A DNA stretch of 64,000 nt from Blautia sp. An81 (GCF_002161285.1 NZ_NFHH01000020.1:1-64000); one strand, 5' to 3'. Positions 43,527 to 52,607 are shown, numbered from the stretch's first letter. Notes: generated by a model from the letters alone, not told the origin. Program-made: numbers and translations.

Positions 43527-44606
43527 CTAGTCGTCATCTCCATCATCATCTATGTCATCATCCATGTCATCATCTGTGTCATCATCTGTGTCATCATAAT
43601 CTGTCACACCGTCATTGTTTGGTCCATAGTCTGTGTCATCTATTCCTGATGTGTTATAATCTGTCACACCATCGTTATTGGGTCCATAGTCTGTATCTTC
43701 TGCTTCGCTGTAATCTGTCACACCATCATTATTCGGACCGTAATCTGTGTCTCCATAGTCAGTAATTCCATCATTGTCCGGGCCGTAATCCGTAGTGCTG
43801 TAGTCTGTCACACCGTCATTGCCGGTGCCATAATCTGTATCTTCTACTGTCTGCCCGACTACATGGTGCACTGCTTTTAAAATTTTTCCGGTTACTGCAT
43901 GAACGTCATACTCATATTCATTATTGCCTGCTGTAAATTCCAGTTCGTAGATTGCAATTCCATCGTCAAAGTCAAATTCTTTATCTTCAAATACTGCATC
44001 TGCTGCACTGATATCAGCCTGAGCCAGAGCGATTTCCTTTGCCTTATCTAAGGAAATATAAGGAGATGGCTGACCATTCTTTGCATATCTTTCATCGTAA
44101 TCGTCATCGTCTATAGTTACTATATCTGAGGTTAATTCCAGTCCCGCTACTGCTTCCTGAGTATTTCTGCTTATAGTTTCCAAAAAATCATCATCAGGAA
44201 GAACAGAACCAGGCTCCATCTGGATCACAATATTTTTCTTGTGACCATCTATTTCATCAACGAAGTATCCGGCTTCATTGATTCTGTTGATCAGTTCTTC
44301 TAATACTATGCTGCAGTCTTTTCCCTGATAATCCTGATATGCGGAAACAATTCCTTCACCATCCACATTTTTTCCTGTAAGAGCTGTTACCTTACCTTCT
44401 TCATCATATTCAATACTGATTTCCGGATTTACACTTAAGGTAATGATTCCTGTATCTGCAAGGGCTGTTCCCTGGGAAGATTCTGCTGCTGTAATTTCCT
44501 TTTTCTGCTCTGTTCCAGCGCCCTGGCTACCGCACCCGGTTGTAAAAACCGCTGCCGTAAAGGTAAGAGATGTTAATGCCGCTAATAAAACTTTTCTCAT
44601 TTTCAT
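43527..44606 (-). CDS. Lipoprotein with RsgI-like domain, PepSY-like domain and five TDYG..NDG repeats
   Basis: 359 residues. Lipobox FTTGC (C25). Residues about 52-130 resemble the RsgI ectodomain (ITLSVNPEISIEYDEEGKVT). About 190-255 is a PepSY-like domain (SLDKAKEIALAQADISAADA, YEYDVHAVTGKILKAVH). Then five copies of a repeat close to DTDYGPNNDGVTDY, and finally an acidic tail of nearly pure D/T. The repeats look like calcium-binding loops. Start is the second ATG (AAAGGAG 8 bases upstream). One copy of the same repeat and a similar acidic tail occur in the anti-sigma factor encoded just upstream. Surface-exposed; function unknown. Confidence 0.8.
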   Translation of the reverse strand: MKMRKVLLAALTSLTFTAAVFTTGCGSQGAGTEQKKEITAAESSQGTALADTGIITLSVNPEISIEYDEEGKVTALTGKNVDGEGIVSAYQDYQGKDCSIVLEELINRINEAGYFVDEIDGHKKNIVIQMEPGSVLPDDDFLETISRNTQEAVAGLELTSDIVTIDDDDYDERYAKNGQPSPYISLDKAKEIALAQADISAADAVFEDKEFDFDDGIAIYELEFTAGNNEYEYDVHAVTGKILKAVHHVVGQTVEDTDYGTGNDGVTDYSTTDYGPDNDGITDYGDTDYGPNNDGVTDYSEAEDTDYGPNNDGVTDYNTSGIDDTDYGPNNDGVTDYDDTDDDTDDDMDDDIDDDGDDD

Positions 44607-44719
44607 AATAGATGCTCCTTTCACTTATACCATTTATCTCTGGCTCTTTTTTTCCTTGTATTCATAGAATACGGAAGCACTTTTTAAAAAACGGGGTATC
44701 CTGAAAATTTTTTTATTTT

Positions 44720-45661
44720 TTAATCATCCTCTTCTTCGTCGTCATCGTCTTCATAGTCTGTTTCTTCCTCCTCTGATGTCTGAGGCATCTGAGACTGAGG
44801 AGCTGTCTGGTTATAATCTGTTATACCATCATTATCCGATCCATAATCTGTATCCTCATAAACTGCCGGTTCTGAAGGCTGAACCTGCTGAGGCTGAGGC
44901 TGCTGCTGGGGAGCCTGCGTTTCCTGCTGTACTGCAGAAGACTGCTGTTCCTGACCGCTTTCCCGGCCTGTTTCCTGAGACACTCCGCTGGAATTTTCTC
45001 CGCTCTGTGTTTCCTGGGTCGCTTGGCTGGATCTATTCTCGCTTTGTCCAGGATTTTCTGTCGTAGAAGTCTCCGTATCTCCTGTCTGACGATCAATAAT
45101 CTCGATAGTAATGGAAAGTCTATTCTTTAGGTGCCTCTTTACTTCCGATTCCAGTTCTTTGCTGTATTCTGAAAGAACAGCTTCCTCCGGGGCATCAATG
45201 GAAAATGATACCTGCCCTCCTTCTGAAAGAAACCCCATCTCAATAGCCCTGTCAATAAGTTCATCAGTAACAGTTACCTTATCTTTTCCTTTTCCCTCAT
45301 ATCCTTCCAGAAGAATCTTTCCATCCTCATTTGTCCCTATGAGCTCCAACACCTCCCCCTGCCGGTTGAGGTTCATCTGAACTTCCGGATTAATTGTAAG
45401 GTAGATAGAAGAGTAGGATACCATATGTCCCTGGTAATAGTTCATTCCAAAGACCAGAAGGAAACAGGCTGCTATGGCCGCTGCGCCTCCGGTAACCCAT
45501 CTTACAGGTCTAAATCTTTTTTCCGGTTTATCCCTCATCAAAACAGGGTCGTATACCGTCTGTCCCACTTCATAGTGAAGGTTTGCAGCCTTCAGAAATC
45601 TTCCTTCTTCATCCAGTAATATGGCATAGCTGGAGTGGCATTCCATAACAATATAGCTCAT
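44720..45661 (-). CDS. rsgI: RsgI-family anti-sigma-I factor
   Basis: 313 residues. N-terminal RsgI_N domain (VMECHSSYAILLDEEGRFLK) should bind the SigI protein whose gene it overlaps by 4 bases. One membrane helix (about 55-74) leads into the ectodomain IYLTINPEVQMNLNRQGEVL, with the Asn-Pro self-cleavage site at residues 91-92. A long Gln/Ser/Thr/Pro-rich linker, one EDTDYGSDNDGITDY repeat and an acidic tail follow. In clostridia the ectodomain senses extracellular polymers and releases SigI; here the sensor carries the acidic repeat instead of a carbohydrate-binding module. Confidence 0.9.
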   Translation of the reverse strand: MSYIVMECHSSYAILLDEEGRFLKAANLHYEVGQTVYDPVLMRDKPEKRFRPVRWVTGGAAAIAACFLLVFGMNYYQGHMVSYSSIYLTINPEVQMNLNRQGEVLELIGTNEDGKILLEGYEGKGKDKVTVTDELIDRAIEMGFLSEGGQVSFSIDAPEEAVLSEYSKELESEVKRHLKNRLSITIEIIDRQTGDTETSTTENPGQSENRSSQATQETQSGENSSGVSQETGRESGQEQQSSAVQQETQAPQQQPQPQQVQPSEPAVYEDTDYGSDNDGITDYNQTAPQSQMPQTSEEEETDYEDDDDEEEDD

Positions 45662-46386
45662 CTTCCTGTCACTCCTTTCATAACCTGTTTTAAATGACCT
45701 CTGATAATCTCATATCCGTTTGTATAGATCAGCAGCAGCGCTACCATATATTTTCTGTGACGCTCCATCGTTTTTCTTTCAGCGCCGCTTCCCTGACAAA
45801 GCCTTGCGGCCGGCAGACGCTTTGTCCTCAGCAGTTCTTCAAAGATTTCCGGATTTTCCCTGGCATAGTTCAAGGCTTTTCTGCAGGCGTTCAGCGTCCT
45901 CTCCTGCTTTGGGCAGTTATCTGATACATCAGTCAGGGAAACTCCGAATTCTTTCATCTGCTCTGTCAGTTCTTCAATTTCCTTTCTTGTAGCTTCTCTG
46001 ACTGTCATTTCCTCGCTGTGGTCTTTCCCATCAGATAAAGTATCTCCTAAAGCTTTTTCTTCATCATCACCAGCAGGGGTTTCCAGAGAAATTACCTTGC
46101 TGTGCCTCTGCTCCTTTCGATGATAGTCTATCAACCTGCTTTTAATCAACATGGCAGCATACTTAAAAAACGCTCCTCTTGCGGATGAATATCCGCAGAT
46201 AGCCTCGTGAAAGGCTATCATAGCTATGCTCAATTCATCATCATGGCCTTCCACTGGGGGCCGCCGGAGAAATTTTGCGGTTTCTGCTTTTATAAATGGC
46301 ATATATGTACGAATAAATACATCTGCCGCCTGCATATCGTCCCTGGCAGCTTCTACCTGTCGGATGATATCCCGCCCTTCCCTCAT
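45658..46386 (-). CDS. sigI: RNA polymerase sigma factor SigI
   Basis: 242-residue sigma factor of the SigI type: region 2 with ETAKFLRRPPVEGHDDELSI, AMIAFHEAICGYSSARGAFF and KSRLIDYHRKEQRHSKVISL, and a C-terminal SigI domain ending KTMERHRKYMVALLLIYTNG, then YEIIRGHLKQ. AGGAGG precedes the ATG. It heads the operon sigI-rsgI-lipoprotein-VTC-DUF4956-cotH. A possible SigI-like CCCC / CGTA element (46413-46439) lies upstream, but spacing (19) is not ideal. Confidence 0.9.
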   Translation of the reverse strand: MREGRDIIRQVEAARDDMQAADVFIRTYMPFIKAETAKFLRRPPVEGHDDELSIAMIAFHEAICGYSSARGAFFKYAAMLIKSRLIDYHRKEQRHSKVISLETPAGDDEEKALGDTLSDGKDHSEEMTVREATRKEIEELTEQMKEFGVSLTDVSDNCPKQERTLNACRKALNYARENPEIFEELLRTKRLPAARLCQGSGAERKTMERHRKYMVALLLIYTNGYEIIRGHLKQVMKGVTGR

Positions 46387-46523
46387 ATTACATTTTCCTC
46401 CTGTATATAGATTACGTATCTCTCTTATTAAAACCGGGGCAATTTGCTAAAAATTGTAATAAATTACGGTAATCCTATCATCTTCATGTAAAGTTAATTG
46501 TACTCACTTTGTAAAATTTAAGT

Positions 46524-46578
46524 AAAAAACTGCCGTATCTCACTGATGCCCATACAGACATTTTGTAAAATACGACAG
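46524..46578 (-). terminator. Terminator of the DUF3881 gene
   Basis: On the minus strand CTGTCGTAT pairs with ATACGGCAG (one G-T pair) and is followed by TTTTTT. Sits within 46387-46693, which otherwise holds only the upstream region of sigI. Confidence 0.75.
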
Positions 46579-46693
46579 CTGTCGAAAATTAATTCTATTC
46601 TTTCTCTTATCTGAAATTATAGCCTAAAGTTTATTGTATTGTATCATTCACTTTCAGACAAGTCATTATGCAAAATGTGAGTGATACAGTGCA

Positions 46694-47575
46694 CTAGTAT
46701 TGAAAATCTACATAGCCTTGAAGCCACACAACTCCTTTAAATCTTCGGCCTCTGGCCGGTTCTCCCAGGAGATCATTTTCGTTGACGCATACGTCCAGTT
46801 CAATATCGTTACAACAAATCCGCATCTCGTAGACCGTATCTCCTGTAAGAATATTCTGGATCTTTGTGCATTCCAGGATCTCTCCCATGATATTATACAG
46901 ATCACATTCCATTCCATAAGGCATAAAATAACTGTCCACAATACTGTACACATCTTCATTCTCCACCCTCTGGGAGATCATGGAATATGTATCCATATCC
47001 TCTATAGTAAGACTTTCCATAGCTTCTTCGTCCCCGTTTTTGGCGGCTGCCATAAGTCTTCCTCTGTTCATGGTCTTTTCCTCTGCTTCTGCCGCCTCTG
47101 CCTCCTGCTTCAGCACAGGCAGAAGAATCGTGCCTTTCTTGGCAAGGCCGGAAAGAGTCAGGCTATGGACTCCTCCCGCATAGTGGCCTTTGCACCTTTG
47201 GGTAAGATATTCCCCTGCATTTTGCAGATAAAAGATAATTGTCACACCGATACGCATATCGTCACAGGCTCCAGCATAGGATTCCTTCCCAGCATGCTTT
47301 TCAATTACCACTTCCTCTTCCATGGTAATGCCTGTTCCCCGGAAATATGGAAAATAATATTCCATCTGGAACTGATCATCCTCATCATATTCTCCGCAGA
47401 CGGTAATGCCGAAGTCACAGCCGTACATTTTGGACAGTTCGGTAAATAGATGATTGCTTCTGTCCTCCACAACGGTCTTTTCATCATAGTTCTGGATAAC
47501 ATCCTGCAAAATGGTATCCAGTTCTTTCTTTTCCGTTATATCGGAAAACCCGATTGCTTTCAAATAACTGTGCAA
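46694..47575 (-). CDS. DUF3881 family protein
   Basis: 293-residue cytosolic protein starting MHSYLKAIGFSDI, conserved in Lachnospiraceae and, as far as I recall, of unknown function (DUF3881). It has no catalytic motif I recognise; notable stretches are YYFPYFRGTGITMEEEVVIE and GGVHSLTLSGLAKKGTILLP. It lies 14 bases after serS and is likely co-transcribed with it, ending at the terminator at 46524. Confidence 0.75.
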   Translation of the reverse strand: MHSYLKAIGFSDITEKKELDTILQDVIQNYDEKTVVEDRSNHLFTELSKMYGCDFGITVCGEYDEDDQFQMEYYFPYFRGTGITMEEEVVIEKHAGKESYAGACDDMRIGVTIIFYLQNAGEYLTQRCKGHYAGGVHSLTLSGLAKKGTILLPVLKQEAEAAEAEEKTMNRGRLMAAAKNGDEEAMESLTIEDMDTYSMISQRVENEDVYSIVDSYFMPYGMECDLYNIMGEILECTKIQNILTGDTVYEMRICCNDIELDVCVNENDLLGEPARGRRFKGVVWLQGYVDFQY

Positions 47576-47589
47576 TGAGTAACCTCCAC

Positions 47590-48876
47590 TTATTTCTTGG
47601 GCTTAATTACTTCTGCTCCTCCCATATAAGGTCTGAGAGCCTCTGGAATCTTTACAGAACCATCTGCCTGAAGGTTGTTCTCCAAAAAGGCAATAAGCAT
47701 TCTGGGAGGTGCTACAACGGTATTATTTAATGTGTGGGCAAGATATTTTCCATCTTTCCCGTTAACGCGGATCTGAAGTCTTCTGGCCTGAGCATCTCCC
47801 AGGTTTGAGCAGCTTCCCACTTCAAAATATTTTTTCTGTCTTGGAGACCAGGCTTCTACATCTACAGATTTCACTTTCAGATCTGCCAGGTCTCCGGAAC
47901 AGCACTCCAGAGTTCTTACAGGAATATCCATAGAACGGAAAAGATCTACTGTATTCTGCCACAGTTTATCAAACCACATAGGACTCTCTTCCGGCTTACA
48001 TACTACGATCATCTCCTGTTTTTCAAACTGATGAATACGGTACACGCCTCTTTCCTCGATTCCATGAGCGCCTTTTTCCTTACGGAAGCATGGAGAGTAG
48101 CTGGTAAGAGTTTTTGGCAGTTCTTCTTCCGGAATAATGGTATCAATAAATTTTCCGATCATAGAGTGTTCGCTGGTTCCGATCAGATATAAATCTTCCC
48201 CTTCAATCTTATACATCATAGCGTCCATCTCTGCAAAGCTCATAACGCCTGTGACTACGTTGCTGCGGATCATAAAGGGCGGAACACAGTAAGTAAAACC
48301 TCTGTTAATCATAAAATCCCTTGCGTAAGAGATCACTGCAGAATGAAGTCTTGCAATATCTCCCATTAAATAATAAAATCCATTTCCGGCAACTTTTCTG
48401 GCGCTGTCAAGATCCAAACCATCAAAGCTTTCCATAATTTCTGAATGATAGGGAATTTCAAAATCAGGAACTACAGGCTCACCATATCTCTGAACCTCTA
48501 CATTTTCACTGTCATCCTTTCCAATAGGAACCGATGGATCAATGATATTTGGAATAGTCATCATAATTTTTTTGATTTTTTCTTCCACTTCTTTTTCTTC
48601 AGCAGAAAGACTCTCTACTCTCTGAGCATTGGCAGTAACCTGTTTCTTGGCCTCTTCTGCCTCTTCTCTCTTGCCTTCCTTCATCAGTCCGCCAATCATC
48701 TTGGAAATCTTATTTCTCTCTGCTCTCAGACCTTCTACTTCCTGCTTGATCTCTCTGTTTCTCTTATCCAGCTCTATAACTTCATCTACCAGAGGCAGTT
48801 TGCTGTCCTGAAATTTATTTTTAATATTCTCCTTTACCACTTCTGGATTTTCTCTGACAAAACGGATATCTAACAT
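47590..48876 (-). CDS. serS: Seryl-tRNA synthetase
   Basis: 428-residue class II synthetase charging tRNA-Ser. N-terminal coiled-coil arm (RNREIKQEVEGLRAERNKIS), motif 2 region SYSPCFRKEKGAHGIEERGV followed by YRIHQF, and motif 3 LNNTVVAPPRMLIAFLENN. GTSEHSM is the serine-binding TxE-type site. Full length. The 87-base upstream gap has no T-box. Confidence 0.98.
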   Translation of the reverse strand: MLDIRFVRENPEVVKENIKNKFQDSKLPLVDEVIELDKRNREIKQEVEGLRAERNKISKMIGGLMKEGKREEAEEAKKQVTANAQRVESLSAEEKEVEEKIKKIMMTIPNIIDPSVPIGKDDSENVEVQRYGEPVVPDFEIPYHSEIMESFDGLDLDSARKVAGNGFYYLMGDIARLHSAVISYARDFMINRGFTYCVPPFMIRSNVVTGVMSFAEMDAMMYKIEGEDLYLIGTSEHSMIGKFIDTIIPEEELPKTLTSYSPCFRKEKGAHGIEERGVYRIHQFEKQEMIVVCKPEESPMWFDKLWQNTVDLFRSMDIPVRTLECCSGDLADLKVKSVDVEAWSPRQKKYFEVGSCSNLGDAQARRLQIRVNGKDGKYLAHTLNNTVVAPPRMLIAFLENNLQADGSVKIPEALRPYMGGAEVIKPKK

Positions 48877-48963
48877 TTTCTCTTCTCCTTATTGATTTAC
48901 ATAACTTCTTTATTATGGTTTACATAACATTCACCAAATTTTATACTTTCTGTGATTTGGAAA

Positions 48964-49488
48964 TCAAATATCAAATTCACTTTCCTCGATTCCAAAATTC
49001 ACAGCTCTCTTCAGGGCTTCCACTTCTTCCTCACTTAACATTATATAGGATTCCCCATTTACGATTTCTTTAATATACAGAAAACAATTTTCTCTGCTAT
49101 GTATAGCATTCAGCAGAAATCCTGTATTCTCTTTGTCCAGCAGAGCAAGAACAAAACTGAGCTTTCCACCCATATCTTCAAAAGCATCGTATTTTACAAT
49201 ACCATATTTATGAAGCGAACTATTGTAAAGTTTCTCCAGCTTCTGGATATCTTCTCTGTTTATCTCACTGTTGCTTGCCAGTTTCTCAATCATATCAAAT
49301 TTTCTTTTAAACAGTTTTTCCAGGGATTGTCCATCTTTACCCTTCATAAAGATCTTATATTTCTTATTCAGCCTGCTTAATCCTAAAGAAAGATTAAACG
49401 TACAGATTAGAAGTATGATCACCAGAATCAGAAGGGAAAGAAGCAGGATTCCTGAATAATTCTGCAGTGCATCTAAAAAATTACTCAT
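48964..49488 (-). CDS. DUF4446 family membrane-anchored protein
   Basis: 174 residues: one N-terminal membrane helix (ILLLSLLILVIILLICTFNL), a short coiled coil (KKYKIFMKGKDGQSLEKLFK) and a compact C-terminal domain (KYDAFEDMGGKLSFVLALLD, ENCFLYIKEIVNGESYIMLS). Commonly found next to parB in Firmicutes, as here (19-base gap). Function unknown. Confidence 0.85.
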   Translation of the reverse strand: MSNFLDALQNYSGILLLSLLILVIILLICTFNLSLGLSRLNKKYKIFMKGKDGQSLEKLFKRKFDMIEKLASNSEINREDIQKLEKLYNSSLHKYGIVKYDAFEDMGGKLSFVLALLDKENTGFLLNAIHSRENCFLYIKEIVNGESYIMLSEEEVEALKRAVNFGIEESEFDI

Positions 49489-49507
49489 ACGTTTCTTACC
49501 CCTTATT

Positions 49508-50440
49508 CTATCTGATAGTCTCTAACAGTTCCACAATTCGTTCCAGTTCATCTTGAGAATAATATGCAATCTCAATTTTCCCCTTATCCTTGCTTTTACG
49601 ACGAATAGCTACTTTTGAGCCTATAATTCCCTTTATTTTTTCCTCCAGCTGTTCGTATACAAGGTCCTGGGCCCGGTCTGCTTTCTTCTCTTTCTCTTCT
49701 TTTCGAGGATTAAGGATTTCCTTGACCAGTTTCTCTGTTTCTCTTACACTGAGCTTTTCATCAAAGACTTTAATCGCTGCAGCATGCTGCATATTCTTAT
49801 CTTCTATAGACAAAAGTGCTCTGGCATGTCCTGTAGTAAGCATTTCATCTATGAGCATCTGCTGTACTCTTTCATCCAGCTTCAGCAGCCTCATAGAGTT
49901 TGTTACTGCTGTCCTGCTTTTGGACACACGTTCCGCGATAGTATCTTGTTTCAAATGAAACTCTTCCATGAGCCGTTTATAAGCTGCTGCCTCTTCGATA
50001 GGATTTAAATTTTCTCTTTGAATATTTTCAATAAGAGAAATCTCCACAGCTTCCTGCTCGGAAAACTCTTTTACAATTACAGGTATATCCTTTATTCCGG
50101 CCAGCTTAGATGCCCGCCATCTTCTCTCACCTGCAATTATCTCATAGTAATCGTCTTTTTTCTGCACCAGCAACGGCTGAAGTACACCAAATTGTTTGAT
50201 AGACTCTGCCAGTTCCAGCAGAGCATCCTCGTCAAACTGCTTTCTTGGCTGTTTTCGGCTGGGCTCTACCTGGGCAATCTTCACCGTAAAAACTTTTCCT
50301 TTAGCCTCCCCTTCCGGTTCTTTCACTGTTAAAGTTTTTTCTGGTGTTTTCTCGGCTTGTCTGGGTTTTGAAGTGTCACTGATCATTGCGTCAAGACCTC
50401 TTCCCAGACCTCTGCCTAAGCCACCTTTTTTTGCGGTCAT
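49508..50440 (-). CDS. parB: Chromosome partitioning protein ParB/Spo0J
   Basis: 310 residues. N-terminus [20 protein letters not shown]-binding motifs ([20 protein letters not shown]-like region at positions about 60-85, and [12 protein letters not shown]), parS-binding helix-turn-helix ([20 protein letters not shown]), and a C-terminal dimer domain ([20 protein letters not shown]). It loads at parS sites and organises the origin region. Overlaps parA by 4 bases. Confidence 0.97.
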   Translation of the reverse strand: MTAKKGGLGRGLGRGLDAMISDTSKPRQAEKTPEKTLTVKEPEGEAKGKVFTVKIAQVEPSRKQPRKQFDEDALLELAESIKQFGVLQPLLVQKKDDYYEIIAGERRWRASKLAGIKDIPVIVKEFSEQEAVEISLIENIQRENLNPIEEAAAYKRLMEEFHLKQDTIAERVSKSRTAVTNSMRLLKLDERVQQMLIDEMLTTGHARALLSIEDKNMQHAAAIKVFDEKLSVRETEKLVKEILNPRKEEKEKKADRAQDLVYEQLEEKIKGIIGSKVAIRRKSKDKGKIEIAYYSQDELERIVELLETIR

Positions 50441-51207
50441 TCTTCATCCTCCCTGTGTAAAACTTCTTCTGCCAGAAGGCGGTAGCTTTCTGCACCTACA
50501 GATCGTGTATCATATAAATTAATAGGCATACCATAACTTGGCGCCTCTGCCAGTCTTACATTTCTCGGAATAATTGTTTTATAAATGGACTGATTCAGAT
50601 TGGCTTTTACATTTTCCACAACCTGAAGAGAAAGATTTGTTCTGGCATCATACATTGTAAATACAACACCTTCTATAATAAGATCTGGATTCAGCCTCTC
50701 TTTTACCAATTCAATGGTATGTATAAGCTGCGTCAATCCTTCCAAAGCATAATATTCGCACTGTATTGGCACTAATACAGAGTCCGCTGTAGTCATAGCA
50801 TTAATCGTCAGAATATTCAGAGAAGGCGGACAATCCATTATAATAAAATCATAACTATCTCTGATAGTATCGATTTGATTCTTTAAAAGGAATTCTCTGC
50901 CCTCAATTCCCACCAATTCTATTTCTGCCCCGGCAAGATTAACATTAGATGGTATTAAAGAAAGGTTATCATATACATTTTCAATAATACAATCTTTCAG
51001 CTCCCTCTCTCCTACCAACAGTTCATATAGGGTATTTTCTGTGTCATTTTTATCAATTCCCACACCGCTGGTGGCATTTCCCTGAGGATCAATGTCTATC
51101 AGCAGGACTTTCTGGTTCTGTTCTGCCAAACATGCAGAAAGATTAATAGCTGTGGTAGATTTTCCTACTCCACCCTTTTGATTAGCAATTGCAATAATTC
51201 TTCCCAC
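50437..51207 (-). CDS. parA: Chromosome partitioning ATPase ParA/Soj
   Basis: 256-residue deviant-Walker ATPase: [55 protein letters not shown]. Works with ParB on origin segregation and DnaA control. AAGGGG precedes the start. The 336-base upstream gap contains two parS sites. Confidence 0.98.
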   Translation of the reverse strand: MGRIIAIANQKGGVGKSTTAINLSACLAEQNQKVLLIDIDPQGNATSGVGIDKNDTENTLYELLVGERELKDCIIENVYDNLSLIPSNVNLAGAEIELVGIEGREFLLKNQIDTIRDSYDFIIMDCPPSLNILTINAMTTADSVLVPIQCEYYALEGLTQLIHTIELVKERLNPDLIIEGVVFTMYDARTNLSLQVVENVKANLNQSIYKTIIPRNVRLAEAPSYGMPINLYDTRSVGAESYRLLAEEVLHREDEE

Positions 51208-51295
51208 TTATATTTCCCCTTATTGTAGATTAAAATTTATCTTTAAATTTCTAAAATTCATTATATCACCTTTCTTTTTCTATTTCTATACCAAG

Positions 51296-51311
51296 TGTTT
51301 CACGTGAAACA
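51296..51311. promoter_or_regulatory. parS site 1
   Basis: Perfect 16-base consensus TGTTTCACGTGAAACA, 89 bases upstream of parA. ParB loading site; confirms origin proximity. Confidence 0.95.
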
Positions 51312-51409
51312 TTTTTTATATTTTAATGAATTTTTCACTTGTTTTTATTCTTTTCTTGTTCATGTTTTTTGCTCCTGAAATGAACAGTCACCTTGCTAAG
51401 ACTATGTAA

Positions 51410-51425
51410 TGTTTCACGTGAAACA
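51410..51425. promoter_or_regulatory. parS site 2
   Basis: Second perfect TGTTTCACGTGAAACA, about 100 bases from the first. Confidence 0.95.
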
Positions 51426-51543
51426 TTTATCTTCAGCAACACCACTGCTGTCCGAAAATCTTCCAGGCTTTTTTTCTTGTATAATTGTTCTCTATGTTTT
51501 ATAATATAATACAGGAAAATTAGTAGGAGGTATTGACATTAGA

Positions 51544-52497
51544 ATGAAAAAGAATAAACACCGATTGGTCACTCTTGGTATTTTATTTACCGTAGCTACG
51601 GGAATTATATATCTTATTAACCGCATAGTTTTTGCCTCTGCAACTCTTAAAGATTTACTAAAATCTTCTGCTGACAATTATTATAATTGGAGATTTGGAA
51701 AAATTTATTATAAGAAAAAGGGTAGCGGTTCCCCTATACTGCTAATTCATGACTTGACAGTATATAGTTCCGCATATGAATGGAAAAACCTCATAGACAA
51801 ACTGTCAAAGGACCATACAGTATATGTTCTGGACCTTCTTGGGTGCGGACGCTCTGAAAAGCCAAGAATAACTTATACAAATTATTTATATGTTCAGCTT
51901 ATTTCTGACTTTATCAAAAATGTAATTCATGAAAAGACAGATATTGTAGCCAGCGGATATTCCAGTTCCTTTACTATACTTGCATGCCATAATGAATCTT
52001 CCCTTTTCGGAAAAATCTTTTTGGTAAATCCGCCTGAACTATCTACTTTAAATAAGATTCCAGGAAAAAGAAGTAAATTATATAAGTTTCTTCTTGAACT
52101 TCCTGTATTTGGAACCCTCGTATATAATATGATAACCTGCCAGAGCAATGTACAGCTGCTTTTCACAGAAGAGTATCTTTATAACCCCTTTGATGTATCG
52201 GCAGAAATGATTGATACATATTATGAAGCAGCTCATAAGGGATTTAGTAATTCAAAATTCCTGCTTGCCAGCATTATCGGATGCTACACAAACAACAGTA
52301 TCAATCATGCTTTAAGAGAAATTGATCAAAGCATTATCCTTATTTCAGGTCAGGGAGAGGAAAAGGGGAAAGCAATTCAAGAAGCCTATGTTACTATCAA
52401 TCCATCTATTGAAACTTGCTCTATAGAGAGAACAAAACACCTTCCTCATCAGGAAGCAGGAAACAGATTTGCAGAATTATTAAGCATTTATTTATAG
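51544..52497 (+). CDS. Membrane-anchored alpha/beta hydrolase
   Basis: 317 residues with an N-terminal anchor (LVTLGILFTVATGIIYLINR) and an alpha/beta-hydrolase fold: GSPILLIHDLTVYSSAYEWK, YVLDLLGCGRSEKP, nucleophile elbow IVASGYSSSFTIL and a C-terminal His in TKHLPHQEAG. The elbow is G-Y-S-S-S; the usual final Gly is replaced, as in some related hydrolases. AGGAGG lies 13 bases before the ATG, longer than usual. Single gene on the plus strand between parS sites. Substrate unknown; possibly envelope lipid or peptide ester. Confidence 0.8.
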   Translation: MKKNKHRLVTLGILFTVATGIIYLINRIVFASATLKDLLKSSADNYYNWRFGKIYYKKKGSGSPILLIHDLTVYSSAYEWKNLIDKLSKDHTVYVLDLLGCGRSEKPRITYTNYLYVQLISDFIKNVIHEKTDIVASGYSSSFTILACHNESSLFGKIFLVNPPELSTLNKIPGKRSKLYKFLLELPVFGTLVYNMITCQSNVQLLFTEEYLYNPFDVSAEMIDTYYEAAHKGFSNSKFLLASIIGCYTNNSINHALREIDQSIILISGQGEEKGKAIQEAYVTINPSIETCSIERTKHLPHQEAGNRFAELLSIYL

Positions 52498-52505
52498 TTT
52501 CTAGT

Positions 52506-52560
52506 AAAACGAGGCTGTCGCATTAGTCAAAAAGTATGACTAATGCGACAGCCTCGTTTT
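52506..52560. terminator. Long perfect hairpin C, terminator between convergent genes
   Basis: A perfect 24-base stem (52506-52529 with 52537-52560) around a 7-base loop, followed by TT, and AAAA at the other side. The arm contains GCTGTCGCATTAGTCA, shared with the outer arm of palindrome A (31958-32111). It ends both the hydrolase and the DUF4340 operon. Confidence 0.9.
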
Positions 52561-52591
52561 TTCAGATATTTAGATGTGCTTTTTTATCATA

Positions 52592-52607
52592 TGTTTCACG
52601 TGAAACA
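52592..52607. promoter_or_regulatory. parS site 3
   Basis: Perfect TGTTTCACGTGAAACA directly abutting the stop codon of the DUF4340 gene. Confidence 0.93.

Noticed and set aside
43527-43870. Regularly spaced repeats that could suggest a CRISPR array
   Set aside because: The periodic DNA is coding and explained by five DTDYGPNNDGVTDY-type protein repeats; spacing is irregular and there are no unique spacers or cas genes.
46413-46439. SigI-dependent promoter (CCCC...CGTA) before sigI
   Set aside because: The elements are suggestive, but the 19-base spacing and the CGTA variant do not clearly fit, so it is mentioned only in the sigI entry.
48877-48963. Possible T-box leader before serS
   Set aside because: Only 87 bases are present, with no T-box sequence or terminator/antiterminator pair.
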